A stretch of DNA of 64,000 nucleotides from positions 16,990,823 through 17,054,822 of the forward strand of contig OX421497.1 of assembly GCA_949126835.1 (NCBI GenBank), given 5' to 3'. Origin of the DNA: Anisus vortex. Lineage: Eukaryota; Mollusca; Gastropoda; Planorbidae. The notes below the pieces were generated by a model. The model worked only from the letters and a program-made list of their open reading frames with translations. It was not told the origin of the DNA and did not search any database. A program made the position numbers and the translations under genes. Shown here piece by piece: positions 30,001 to 45,000 of this stretch. Every line of letters starts with the position of its first letter. The stretch's first letter is position 1.

Positions 30001-33000
30001 CCTACAACCCAACACTGGCTCAATAATGTATAATTAATTAGATGAAAAGATTCATCCTCTCGATATCCTTCCTCCCCACACCCACCATACATTCACCCCA
30101 CCCACTCGATCAATAATAATTTGAATGTATAATGTCGCATATGTTTACCGCTAAACTCAAGCCCACATCTATAATTAAGATGTAATTTCAATTTATAATG
30201 CGACGTATGATTATTGATCTTTTGCCTCTCGTGCAAAACAACTCGAAAAGTCCCCTCTTACTTCTAAAAACAGGTGTTGTTTTCTAAATATATAATTGAT
30301 TTGAGCAATAAACTCAACTGCAGATCAATAGAATATTCACATTTTGTCACTCTTCACACACATTCATATATACACACACACACACACACGTATCTCACAC
30401 ACACACACTCATTTCTTTTTCCCCTATACAGACATCTGTTTATGGTTTATCTATGCACTGTAGGTTATTTACCTTTTTGTACTATCATTTTCTTTTCTTC
30501 CATTCAGACATATCTATGCAGTGTAGTTATTAACCTTTTTTTTGTACTATCATTTTCTTTTCTTCCATTCAGACATATCTATGCAGTGTAGTTATTAACC
30601 TTTTTTGTACTATCATTTTCTTTTCTTCCATTCAGACATATATATGCAGTGTAGTTATTAACCTTTTTTTTTGTACTATCATTTTCTTTTCTTCCATTCA
30701 GACATATCTATGCAGTGTAGTTATTAACCTTTTTTGTACTATCATTTTCTTTTCTTCCATTCAGACATATCTATGCAGTGTAGTTATTAACCTTTTTTGT
30801 ACTATCATTTTCTTTTCTTCCATTCAGACAGCTGTTTAATTCAATCCTCCCACCCAATCGATAATGCCAACATTTCACTTACTATTTTCACGTTTTCCCT
30901 ACACACACACACACATACATACAGACAATCACATTTACAAACGCACACACGCACACACATACAGACAATCACATTTACAAACGCACACACACACACACAT
31001 ACATTTTTTAAAAGTAAGAGGGACTTTTCGAGTTGTTTTGCACGAGAGGCAAAAGATCAATAATCCGAAATTACATCTTAATTATAGATGTGGGCTTGAG
31101 TTTAGCGGTAAACATATGCGACATTATACATTCAAATTATTATTGATCGAGTGGGTGGGGTGAATGTATGGTGGGTGTGGGGAGGAAGGATATCGAGAGG
31201 ATGAATCTTTTCATCTAATTAATTATACATTATTGAGCCAGTGTTGGGTTGTAGGTAAGTACAATACAGGGCAAAAGTTCAATGCCCTAGGAATACAGAG
31301 ATGGTGGGGGAGGATGTCATGAAATGTCACATTTCGAGAGAATGAAAACCTGTTGCAAGGATTATGACAACACTTTTGTCGATTTTTCAATTATTCATTA
31401 CGGGGAGTGGGAGGGAGAAGAGTGACAAAATGTGAATATGTGTCAAAAGGTCAATAACCTAGGAAAACATAACAAATATACATTATGACTCGAGAGAGAA
31501 AAAACACAACTCTTTTTACAACACTATTTAAAATGTGCTGAATACATGAACAATGACATGTCACTGAACACCTATTGCTGATGTGGGTCATCTCTTTTAC
31601 ATACATAAGTATATTTCAACTATACATTACAGGGGTAGGGAGGGGGGAGAGAACGGAAAAAAACAACAATAAACACGTGTCGAGAGGGGGAGGTCATGCC
31701 ACATGTCGCTAGGGGGTGGGTAAAAATGCTTTACCCAACCTTACCCAACCTTACCCAACCTTACCCATGCTACCTAAATGTGACTTAATATACTACTTAT
31801 GTAAGAAGACCAAATAGATTTTGAGTGAACTTGAATTTTACCAGCATTTCACCTTCCTATTCTAGGCCTACCCAGGTGCGGCTTATACTTGAGATTTGAC
31901 AGTATATCAGTCTACCACAGGTTCAGGCGAGTGGCCACTAATATCCTACTTACTGTAATAAACCCATCAACATTTATATAAAGCCAATCTTCGGCCAGTT
32001 CAGAGAGAGACTCAGCTAAATAATGATTTATCTCATCCTTGGCGGTACAATGGCAACTTCGATTTCAAGACTCCGCCACGTTTGCCTCTGTCTCGCATGA
32101 TTTGTACAACCCACTTGCCATTCATTATGTAGATGATTTAAACGCACAACGCGCAAACTAAATAGTTAATATCCAGGACTCTAAAAGATGAATAATGTGA
32201 GCTTTTTGAAGCAATAGATGTTCTTGACTGGACTACAATTGTATTTTTACCTACAGTATATTACTTAAGTAAATTGTATATAGTAAGACATTTTATTATG
32301 TTTACTGTATGCTGAATAGTTATTCTTATTCGCATTTATTTCGAAGTGAAACAGCAAATCTTACTGGTTATTATGTAAACATGTGTATATTCCCCATTCT
32401 TTATAATCATTGTTTATAAACATCAGTTACTAGGCTGGGAAAGCTGAGGTGATTATAAACACTGGATTAGTGTTTGTCCTGAAGACACTGCAAGAAAAAG
32501 GGTGTGACATAACTGAAAGAAAAGATAGTAAACCTAGTATTTACTTAGCATCAACAAGTGTGCATACACAGGACAGATAACCTGACACTGGTCTTACGCT
32601 TAATTAGTATGGAGGGAGGAGAGGGTGGCAGTCATGTCCAACATTGTGACACTCTTTACTACGCGGTGGAAACACTTCACAGGTGAAAAAAGGAGGCCCC
32701 AATTATGTCAAAATTTGTAAGGGCTAATATTTCACACATGCTTATAAAGCAAAGACAGTGTATAGTCTCTACTATTACAAGTATAGCGTTACTTTTGTTT
32801 AACTATTTGTAATATGATGTAAAAAAAAAGCTCAGAGCTAACTTAATTACATGTTGTGTTGAACACGAGTAACTTGCGCCATAACACTTGAAGGTAAATA
32901 AACACGTTCCATGTACAAAATGTTATTGCTGCCTAAATTAGCATGTATAATGTTTTCACATTGACAACTCCAAGTCGTTTGAAGTGAGGCCTGTTTATTT

Positions 33001-36000
33001 TACTTTTTACATAACAAAACTTAAAAATAGTTAGCTAATACAATAATTGGATTTCAAAATCTCCCACGACATATTACACAAAGAGCTATAGCGAAACCGG
33101 CTGTGTATATGATATATATATATATAGTGGCTGTGGATATAATATATAGATATGTGAGATCAGACAGAACAATATACATGTATTTTGTTTTCTCTAATCT
33201 CACTGTTACTCCGTGCAGAGGAAACAGAGTGACATAACATGCAACCGCCTTACAGAAAGATAGCATGGGGCTAGCCTCGATCAGGAGTTGGAGCTAAGAT
33301 GAATTCCAAATTCCTTGCCATCAAAACACATGCATGGCTATGCATATAATTACAAACGACTTCATGCATGGTATATACCTAACCCAAACTAACGATGCAA
33401 AGTACTTAGGATTTTATCTTGGAATCCACATATTCATGAAGTACTTTAAATATCTAACAAAATATCAGGCTTCATAAAAAGGAACTTTTACACAGGGTTC
33501 CCACTCTTTTTCAGAAAAAAAATTCCTGACTGTTTCCTGACTATTTCCTTGCTATAAGAGCAAAATTCCTGGTTACCAAAATGAATTTAAATTTACTATA
33601 TAACGAGTATAATTCTACTTACATAAAGTCTAAACACAACATAAACTGACAATTCAGATTTAATAATTCAATTAAATCTTTTATTTAGTACAGGTAATAA
33701 ACTTTAATCACAAAATTATTAATTTTGTACAACTTTTATTTTCTCCTCAATGACACTTGTCATTTCTCCCAATGCTTTTGTTTTGAGAGAAATGTGGAGG
33801 GCTTTGCAATAGTTGTGTAGTTTCTGATGTCTTATCTTCATTGATAATGACTGGGAAAGACACACAAAGTGTTTTATATTATAAATATAAATATGGAAAA
33901 TAAGTCTTCTTAATAACATAAAAAAGCCAAAATCATGATGATATTAGTGTTGCTTAGCTCTAAGTCAATATTATCTTGCTAAATATCACTAGAAATGTCT
34001 TTAAGAGAGGCTACTATTAGTATCTCATTTACTAAAAGTAGGTAACTAATTGAAAGAAATATTTTGTAAGCCTAGTAACAAAGACAAAAAAGGACAACTG
34101 GGTCTGACTTAAGGATTAAAAATAATTAAGAGTGATCCCCCTTGCTTTATATACATTTCGTACTTTTTAATTAAAAAGCCTTTGCGTCCATTTTTTTTAA
34201 ATAAATTAAAAATTATATAATTAGTCCAATTATTTATCCATATCATGAAAAAGCTTGATTGCAAATACATCAATATTTCCTATTTTTATTTTATGATATG
34301 CAGAATCAGTGAATTCGAGGTCACAAACTTCAAAGTCAAAGACATCAAAACTAAAATCAAACCAACTACTAGGGCCTAAATATACATACATGTTTAAGTT
34401 TTGAAACCCCAATCATAGTTAGCCTATACCCCAATCATAGTTAGCCTATAGTCCTACACTAAAATAAATTATGAAACCACATTCAAACAACTGTCTAAAC
34501 AAAATTAGGCATGGACTAGAACTATAGTTTCTTAGCAACAAATTCCGACGCGAAAATCGGACATTCACATTAGCCCATTAACTACTACTAGATCTATGGC
34601 AAGTGGCAAGCCTATGGCTATGACGCTATGGCTACGGTTACTAGGAGATGTTCGTCAATTCATTTTATCAGAGCCTTAGCCTAATATTTAAATAAATGAC
34701 TCTTATATAATATTTAAAACAATTGTGAGCGAAAATTCCAATTTAATGTGTTCTTAAATGATAGTAGGCCTACATTTGCCAAAAGATGAACAAAAGATTG
34801 AAAACATTCTAAAATATTTTTTTTCGCGAGACAAAACTAGGTCATCTTTGTCTTAGGCAAAATCGGCCGCTTTAACCCAAGTAGGCCTAATTAATTACAT
34901 AAAGTCTAAAGTCAAGTATATCTTATAAGTTTACAGACGTTCCTTCTAGACAGAAGATTATTACGTCCACTAGGCCCAAAACTCCTGCAGGGCGACAGGG
35001 ATCCGTCGGTGGCAGGGATAGAACCCGCGACCTGTGACCCTGTCAGTTGGTTTTTGGCTGACAGGGCGGTGAACTAACCGCTGGACCAGCCGGCTTCAAG
35101 TAGGCTATAGGCTAATATATAATGGTAGACTTATAGTAATGGGCGAAGTGTGGGCTAAGAGTGGCTAAGACTAAAACTAAAAGAAGAATGATTTTGTTTT
35201 TGTAAATGGTCAATTGATCAAAATCATAATGGCTGGATTTAATCTGATATAAAATTAATAACATTGAGGACGTTGACCCGTCCTTGACCTTTGATCTTGT
35301 ATTTTTGGAACTTACGACAGTGGACAGTAGCAGTAAGAATCACTACGAATAGGCCTAGGCCTATGCATTTTTAAATATAAAACAAAACAATACAAGATAC
35401 TTGCCTTAAAGAAAATCAGCAAAGCCAAGTCAGAATATTACCGATAGTAGGCATAAGTGTTAAAAAAACGGCGAGATCGCTAAAGGATTAAATGAATGAT
35501 CACAAACAAAATAACGTAAAACATAGCATAGGCATAGTGAACTAGTCCTCCGACCTCGATATATTTAGGAATAGATTCGCCTATCCCTTTGTTTTAAATT
35601 CTCAGTGTGCATTGGGTGGAAAACACAAAAAACGGCGCTAATGATCGAAAAATACCCTTTCGGCGAGGAAAAACTATGCTGTGAAATTTTTGTTTTGGGG
35701 TTTTGTCTTCTTTTTTATTCCCGGCTTTTTATACCTTTTTCCTTTCTAAATCCCGTCTTTTACGGCCGGATAAAATTTTACTGAATTCCCGTCTAATTCC
35801 CGACTTTCCGGGAAGCGTGGGAACCCTGTTTACAAAATTAATAAGAATATAAAATTATAATACTATCTCACATTAGTTAAACTTATACTAGAATATGCAT
35901 CTTCTGTATGAAACCCATCAACTAAAGGAAGAAAAAAAATTCGGGCCTATCCTTGGCTTTCATTCAGAAAAGAGCTACAATGTTCATTACTAGCGAATAT

Positions 36001-39000
36001 TCTCAACTGACAAGAGTAACACCAATACTTAAATCACCCATTAACATAGAAACACTAGAGAACAGAAGGGTTTCAAAAAAGAGTAGTGATGATACACAAG
36101 ACATTAAACTCTAATTTAGAAATACAATACAATAACAACCTGTTGTAATGCTCAGATAAATATAAGGGCAAAAACACTTTCATTATCCCTTATGGGAGAA
36201 CAAATGCATATAAGTATTATTTGTTTCTAGAGTGGCATTCGGGCATGGAATATGTTGCCTGAACAAACCAGGAAAACCGGTAAAATAACATTTAAAACAC
36301 TAATAAAATGCAAGACTAGACTCGAACCACGGATAAGCTTATCCGTAGGACGCAACACTCTTCTTTATAGGAGCATCTGTAACATTTCAGATAAGATATA
36401 CGTTTAAAGGGAGAAACCCCAATCAGGGGCAGATAAGACTCTTGGACGGTGTCTCACTGGTGTCGGGTACATTAAAAATGTCTCGTTCATTGTATAATTC
36501 TTCTTAATATACAGTTCAATATTTTTGCTACCTTTATTTACAAAAATTGTTAGTTTCATAAAATTCACCCCATAGTCTTTAGGACGCTTGAAGCCAACCA
36601 ATTCCGCTATGTACATTATTCAATTTTCAGTAATTCAAAGAATTGATGGCTCTTGAGCCTGTGAACATTTCGTAAGAACTTGTATAGCCTACTTTAAACT
36701 TCACACATACACTTTCAAACGGAGCGAGGTACTTACATTTTACAAAACAAAACACTTTAGAAAAATGATTGCCAGAGAATTTTAAGAACACGATGATGAA
36801 GTAAAGTGTGTGAGCTCAATAATTAAGTCAAGATCAGATCATTGCAACGAGGCATACAAAAACAAAAGCAGCAAACTTTTCAACACATCTTACAGGGGAG
36901 TGTCAATGTATATAGAATAAATAAATTCAGAAATGTATTATATAAATAAGCTAGAAACCACAGGGAAAAATACTATTCTTTGCTCTAGAGACGGTTAGAT
37001 GGCTATAACCTGATTATGCCTTCACATCTTTTGATTGAAAATAGTCTTGTGTGAGCTTTCTATTGACTGCTGGTGTTATTAAGTGATCATTGAGTTGTTT
37101 GTGACACTATACTTGAGATCAGACTCTATAATGACTTTCAAAAATTATGTTATTTACAATACAGGAAGCAAATTAATATAATGGGATTATTTTTAATCAG
37201 CGAAATACTTTAACACACAAAGAAATGATCCCATTGATGAAACTAACAGATAAAATGTGCACTATCCATCCATCCATCCCTATGGCGCTACAGCCCATGT
37301 AGGGCTTTGGCCTGCTCCACCACCTCTCCTTCCATTCGGGCCTATCCTTGGCTTTCATTCACCATGCAGGCACACCAAGATTTTGCAGATACGACTCTAT
37401 AGTTTCGAGTAGGGATGTTTCGGATCTATAAAACCGGTTTAAAACCGGATTTCGGTTCCCCCTCCCCCCCCCCCCCGCGCAATGTCACAAGTCACAGGCC
37501 GGAAAAGCCAAATGTGGGTAGCTTTGTAGGAATATTTGAAAAATAGATCAAACTTAATTAGTGTTTGCATGGCATTCCAGGGGTTGATTTGTGTGAATAC
37601 AATATGATTTTGTACACTTTACCATATCATTCTTTAGAACAAAAATAAAATCTGGGCTAATTGATTAAAACCGATAATAGCTTTTAATAGTGATAAAAAA
37701 AAATGTGTACACCGTGGACTTAGATTTGTAAATAATAATGTATTGATGAAAAGGATCGCGTGGCACCAATGAAAAGAATGTGTATTTAATAGTGCCGTTC
37801 TTAATAAAGCACAGACGCGGTGTCTAGCCGAAAACTAGTTTGCGTCCATTGCGCACATCAAAGAGTCCGTCGTTGTAGTCGGCATCCGTCCGTCTCGAGA
37901 GACGATGGTGTAGCTTCATCAAAGAGTAGCGCACATCATAACGATGAGCCGACAAGTACAAAAAATTCCCTTTAATTGTAACTGTAGCTTAACACTTGGA
38001 TTGATGTTGTTTTTATCGCAAGCCATAGTTGGTATTTGGAGAAAAAAGAAACACAATATCTAACACTAATTAGCAAGGCAATTCAAGAAACTTTTTTTTT
38101 TACATTGCCATCAGAACCCCAAAAAAAGTGTGCCACTTTAAGTAATGATTACCTTCTAACCAACAAACCGAAATCCGGTTTTGAAAATCAAAACCGGGTT
38201 TCAGTTTCAAAACCGGAATCCGGTATTCCGGTTTTCGTTTAACATCCCTAGTTTCGAGCCATCTTTGTCGTGGTCTGCCCTCTTTCCCCCTTGGTCTCTG
38301 GTGATGTAATGTTCTGGCTGCTCTGGCTTCTGTCATTCTTTCCAAGTGGCCTGTCCACCTGTCTGGCCTTCTTTATTTCAGCTACCACCGTTGGAGCCTG
38401 GTACAGAGTATGTAGTTCTTTATTTGTTCTTGTTCTCCAGCCATCTGTGTCTTGCACAGCTCCATATATCTTCCGCAGCACTTTTCTTTCACAGGTACCG
38501 GTATTAAGCAAGGTCTCAATGGATTTTGTCATTGTCCATGTTTCACTGCTATACATCACCACTGGTCTTATTATGGTTTTGTATATCACCTTCTTTGTTC
38601 TTTTTGAGATATTTTGTTTGCAGAATACATTTTGGAGGCTGAAGTAGGCACGATTTCCTGCAGCTATTCTTCCTTTTATTTCAGATAGTATCTCATTCCT
38701 TTCATTAAGGCTTGACCCTCAATATTTTAAAGTATCTACTCTTTCAAATGTGTGATTCTTGGTTTTGTGTGATTCTTCCTTATCCTCTTCCTTTGTATCA
38801 TCCCTCATCAGTACCATGTACTTTGTTTAGTGGTCTTTGATCTCAAGTCCTGCCAACTTGGAGGCATCTTCCAGCTCTGTAAGAGCTTGTTTAATGGTAT
38901 TTTTATTCTTTCCAAGTAAGGCTATATCATCAGCATACGCTAGTTTATATATAGGCCTACCAACAACAGAACATGCAACAACTTAATTCAATTAATTGAG

Positions 39001-42000
39001 AGCAGTAGAGAGTAGTGAAAATATGTATGCAAAGTTTCATGACCCTGATACATTTTTACACTATGAAAAAGGGTTAATTTTATGTACATATTTTATTATA
39101 AAATACATCATAGAAGGCAAGCCCTTTCAAACGAGTTAGCTCGAAGTCAGTGCACATTGGAAAATCCAATTAATTCTACATTGAAAACAGTAAAGATAGA
39201 TTGTTAAGAAATCAAACTAGTTACGAGCGGGGTAAAGCGGTTAATCCAGGCAGCTGACAAAGTGAAGAATCCATGCAAGTGGTACATGCAAGTCAACGTA
39301 CCTGCCTTAGCTCGGACAGCCTGGCTGGGCCTAGAGGCTGGGATTGCTCTGTGGAGGAACCACTGGTCCTGTGTGAATGTGGGCTTGGAGGAACTACGAT
39401 CTGTGCACCAATAAACAAAATATTATTGAACAAGTCAAATAAAAGCTTTCACTGATACCTGATATCTAATGAGAAAAGTCAAGACGGTTGTCCTTTTAAT
39501 AATTTCAAGATAGAATTAAAGTAGAAGTATTAGACAAAAATTTCGATATGGAAAAGAGGAGTTTTTTTATGCTAACAATGTAGAAAAAAAATGTGTTATG
39601 TCGAAACTCCTGAAAAAATATTATATTCTATATTCTACATATCCTATGCCATGAATAAATGACATATTAACAAAGTAACTCCATGACAATGACTACATGT
39701 ATATAGTTAATATATTTGGCTCTACCAAACTCTACTTGAAGTTGTATTATAAACAAGATACTTATCTAAAACTTATAGACAAAAAAGAAAGTAAGAGTAA
39801 ATGAGTGTCATTATTATGAAATGTTCCCATTAATGTCCATTATTACTATTGTTAAGATTATTACATTTATTATTCTATATTTACCCATTGAACGCGACGC
39901 ACCAAGATGGCGGTGTTGATGTGATATTTGGAAGTATTTTTTTTATTGTTTATAGTCTTTATTGTAAATATAATTACTTCCCGAGAAGAAAAATATATAT
40001 GATAGCAATCCCCACTGCCTTGTAGCTAAACCCATGTGCGGGGAATGCTAGGGGAGTAAACCCCAAAAACAAATCAGGAGCCAGAGTTCCTAAGGCAGTA
40101 CGCTTCCTGCTTGTCACGTGGCATACTGGCATCTCCTGCGACGCAACTGATGCCAAGCTGTATTGGCTAAGCCTTTCCCTTGTACACATCTGATGCCTAG
40201 AGAGATAGGAACTGATGTATGGGCAACATCAGCCTCTCCTTAACACACTGCTCAGGCTTGCGCCCTGGTGAGGACACTCCAGCTTTTTTATTTAGCGTCG
40301 ACAAAACACAGAGAGCGGCAGTTACCGGCTAACTCCAATGGTCCCGCTTTCAAGTGCCAGGGATGCGACAGAACCTGTCTCTCAAGGATAGGTCTCCACA
40401 GACACAGCCAATTCTGCAAGGCTGGCCAAGTAACAAGATCGCAAATCTAATCGTCTTCCGAGACTAGATCTATGGAGCCAATGATGATTTTACCCATGCA
40501 TTTTGCCCACGAAAGTCCATTAATGTTTCTGAAATATTTAATCTAGTCTAGGATTTAAGCTTGTACTACGTAAAAGAATCCTTCCCAGATTCCTCGACCC
40601 ACCCCCCTACCTAGGTTTGCCATATCTTGCTGGGACCTCGTCGGGGACAATCTGAGATGAGGGTGTAGTAATAAAGTAGAAAATGTATTTAATAACATTT
40701 ATTTCATTTAGAACATAATTAATTACATTGAACTTGTTGCGGCAGAAGTAGTTGGTACACCATATTTTTCGGAAGATTTCACCTTTTTCAGCACGTTTTT
40801 TTTTAAAAATAATAAATGTCTAGTGAAGTTATATGTGAAGTTATATGTGAAGTTATATGTGAAGTTATATGTGAAGTTATATGTGAAGTTATATGTGAAG
40901 TTATATGTGAAGTTATATGTGAAGTTATATGTTATCGGTGAAATTATCTTATTTAACGAGCCACAAATTCATTATATAAATTTATTTGACAAAAACAACT
41001 TAAAAATCGAATGCAAAATAGTGGCCATTATTCCTAGACAGCTAGCCAAGACACAGTCCCAGTTTTTGGTTCTCTTCCCCCCACTCCACCACGCAATGTC
41101 ATAAGTCATAAGCCGGTGAAAAGTCAAATATGCGTAGTTTTGTAGGTACGGTACTGGTATATTTGAAAAATAGTTCAAGCTTAATTAGTGTTTGCAGGGC
41201 ATTCAAGAGGTTGATTTGTGTGAATGCAATATGCTATTGTACACTTTACCATAACATTCTTTAGAACTAAACAAAAATCTGGGCGAATTAATTAAAACCG
41301 ATAATAGCTTTCAATAGTGATAATCTGTACACCCTAGACTCTAGACCAGGGGTCGGCAACCTTTTGCTAATGGTGTGCCAAACTAGAATTTCTAAACCAT
41401 TCACCCTGCTAACAGCCTAAATGTCAACCTGCTCTATTATACTTGGTTTCTTATAAGACAAGTAGGTAATTTAAATCCGTAGCAAGACCAAGGCCAAAAG
41501 CAAAGGAACTCTATAGAGAAATCGTTAGAACATTTTATATTTAATTAAAAAAACCAATGCGTACTTCTACCCGGTATGTGATTATCATCTTTTTTATTAG
41601 CAGTTATGCTAAATTCAAAATTGTATTATCAAACGTTCACATTTATTGTAACTATTTTGTAAAGGTTATCATTTAGTTGTCAAGATAATGAATGATATAT
41701 CAACTGCTAATATTGATTTTAATATTTTCTTCTTAGCTATGTTCTTTTTTTTGTTGTTGTTAAATTTAATATTTTAAAGAAACCGTAACTAGACACCTGT
41801 TATTGTCGTAGAGCGGAATAGATACAAAGTAATCATACAAACTGGGTAGTTAATGTAATGTTCAGAAAATGAGCAATTAATTTGTTGTCATAAAATATTT
41901 ATACGATTTTCAACTTCTTTTTACTGTCTGGTCATAATAAAGTTATAAGTTGTAGAACTTTTAGTCTTTTACAAAAAACAACAACAAAAAACATAATATT

Positions 42001-45000
42001 ATTATTAGAAATATTAGCGCAAATAAATGGGGCTAATTATCTCCCTTTAATTAAAATGATTCAAAATCGGATTCAATAGTGAAGAAAACAAGTCATGTTT
42101 TCAAATATAACACATATTTCTGACTCATTTTTTTTTTACATAAATTAGCATTATAATATTCATTACAAGATTTAATTGTTAGAGGTATTAAATTAATTTA
42201 CGTTATACAGTTGTAAATAAACATTTCCTGCATTAATTATTTGTCCATTCAATATTAAGGAGTTTATCTTTTAAACAAATTGGCACATTTCGATGCCCAT
42301 TCCCTTAAATGTTCAAAACTCAACTGGCTACGTTTTAAAATCACCAATATCCCTACACTTAATAAAAAAAACAAAAAAAAACATCTACATCTAAGGAGGT
42401 TGCAGTAAGATCAAGCCAGTTATGCTTGATTGGGTATGAACAAATCTATTGACGTCTTGAAACTCGCTTTGAGTGCTTGGATGTACTTCTGAAAAAGCCC
42501 AACTTTCTATCTTAATATATGCCTTTGTAAAGGGAAGTATAGGCCTATATACTATATAGTTAAATGTTTTGAAATGGATTTCACACAAGATAGATCTAGT
42601 TTATATATTACCAGAAAATATAGTTGTTTTTTTTCATCAATAATAAAACACCTTTTGGATGTCTCTCGCGTGCCATTTGTTACGAATATCGGTCATAAAT
42701 GAATGACGTAGTAAGGCATTGACCTCTTAACAAGTGCGTATCAGAGTCCAAAGCGACCAAGGTTTGACCTTTATGCCCTGAGGGCAGTTTAAATAAAATA
42801 ATTCGTTCAAATCCCGTGGAAATTGGGGGATAATTCTGGATCGTAGTAATTATAGAGAAAGAGGTTAAAATGCGTATTAAGACCCTGTAGAATCTTCGAT
42901 GATCGTTTTCTTTGTAAAGTCCCGACCTCCTTAAAGTTAGTTCAGTTTAAACGTTTGTAGAGTGAAGTCGCTATATTCATACATGTACATATAATGCCAT
43001 TTTATTGATACTTATGTTGCCACCAGTTGATGAAGTTTATTGATCGTTTATATTGAGTCTACAATTTAAATAAAATTGTTTATTCAACAACTGGAGTTGT
43101 TTGATCTATCGTTGTTGAGAAAGGTGTTGAAGATAATTATCACGAATATAACTACATTACTGCATAGACCTGTCAGTCAAGGAACCCCTAGCTTGGGCTA
43201 CAGATTAGCAGAATCTAGAGACTTCTAATAAAGATACAACTATATTCATTGAATCCGATTTAACGAGTCGTAATAATAGTCAAACCTAAAGAGGTACATA
43301 ACAGTTCATTGAAAATCGCCCCGCGTGCCACGTTTGCCTTAGGTTGCCGACCCCTGCTCTAGACTATTAAAATAATGTACTGAAAGGGATCGCGTAGATC
43401 TAGCACCAATCAATAGAATGTGTATTTAATAGCGCCGATAATAATAAAGCACAGACGCGGTGTCTAGCCGAATTGTTCAGGGTCACAGGACAAAAACTAG
43501 TTTGCGTCTCTCCATTGCGTAGGCCTACATCAAAGAAAGGGAGGGGGCACATCTAATGAGCCGACAAGTAAAAAATCATGTTAATTATAACTGTTAACAT
43601 TTAATTTTGGTTTCATGTTGTTTTTATCGCAAGCCATAGTTGGTATTTGGAAAAAAAAACAACACAATATCTAAGACGTGTACATAGAACCCTCATTTTT
43701 TTTTTTTAAGATTTCAATCAGAACCAGAAAAAAGGGTGTGCTACTTGAAGTAATGATTACCTTCCAGCCAACGAACCGAAGTCCGGTTTTGAAAACGGTT
43801 TCGAAAATCAAAACGGTTTCAAAACCGGAATCCGTTATTTCGGTTTTTGTTTAACATTCCTACTCTTGATTAGGGCCTACATATAAACACCTTGTTACAT
43901 ATCAGAGGCTCACACCAGGATGTTCGAATAACTTACGACAGACTACAGCTACGTTTAGTCACGTGTTTAATAACACCAATCGTAGTCAGGTGTGAAAAAA
44001 AAACAAAAAACATTTTCACAGCCCCAGATAAGCTAAACTAAACCCTAGCATTAAATAAAGAGTTATCTCCTACATAACTTTGTCTTTAACCATGCTGTTA
44101 ATTTAATTTCTGTGATGTATGTGTAAGTGTGTGTATGAATATGATGTGCAGACGGATGACTGTGGAAGACATGGATACTTGCCAACATTGTGCTGACATT
44201 TAAAGTTTCTCATTAGATCAGCATTCCTCGCTTCTATTTATATATATGGCTACATTTTACAAAGACGTTACACAAGGGAAAAACACGTTGTGTAAGATAC
44301 ATTTCTCTAGTCTACATATTTAAAAAACAACATTAATTACAAACTACAACAAACTCTTTAGTGTCAATAATGTATTGCTTTAGCCAAAGGTTAAAAAGGA
44401 GGTACAATAATACTAGATTAAACAAAACAACTTGTATGTAATTTCTTACAGAAACTATATTCCAATCGTCAATATTATGGTGGTTAATGAAATAAATTAC
44501 ATTCGCTGGATAAGATGCAAAGTAAAAGAATGGTTATTCTAAAATCCGAATACTATTTTTATTAAAAAGAAATTACTCAGGTAAAGAAATTTTATTGTCC
44601 GGAACCTATTTAAGATAATTAATTAAGGAAAGCGTGTTTTTTTTCTATATACAACTACAGCTAAAATACTAAATTCATTCAAGTTATGATCAGCCCATCT
44701 TTCAGTCTGCAGTGATCCACTTATGACTAAAGTCATCCAAAGCCTATTATTTAGAGTTTTCTTGACAGGAGAACGTTTATTAAAGTTTATCAGGCAAACA
44801 AACAACAACCAGCATGTAAACTAGTGTTACGCCACATTAGAACCACATCTCAGTTTAACTGATGAGTTTTGAGAAAGAAGAAGAAGAAGCCTGATGAGTT
44901 GAACCAAATGAAATGAGAGAAATTGTTTTCTAAAGACATTAGCTTTTAACGAAAGGCCTACAAAATAAAGGCCTACAGCGTTTCTGTTTTTTTTTAAGAC

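Larger units (their letters stand above)
29444..31805. mobile_element. Foldback-type element with ~800-bp inverted arms (2.36 kb)
   Basis: Arm 1 (about 29447-30266) and arm 2 (about 31010-31802) are near-identical inverted copies. They start TAGTATATTAAGTCACAT and run through GGTAAGGTTGGGTAAGG repeats to CGAAAAGTCCC. ATGTAAG flanks both ends (29444-29450 and 31799-31805) and is a probable target duplication. The 740-bp centre holds CA microsatellites and about six copies of a 63-bp repeat. It contains no transposase. Arm 1 carries a short extra segment near 30190-30210 that arm 2 lacks. Confidence 0.85.

Noticed and set aside
30274..31163. Several Thr/His-rich plus-strand frames
   Set aside because: They are translations of CA microsatellites and of the 63-bp repeat in the foldback element.
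40823..41104. Frame with a KLYV repeat
   Set aside because: It is caused by a nine-copy 12-bp tandem repeat. No start context or conservation is visible.
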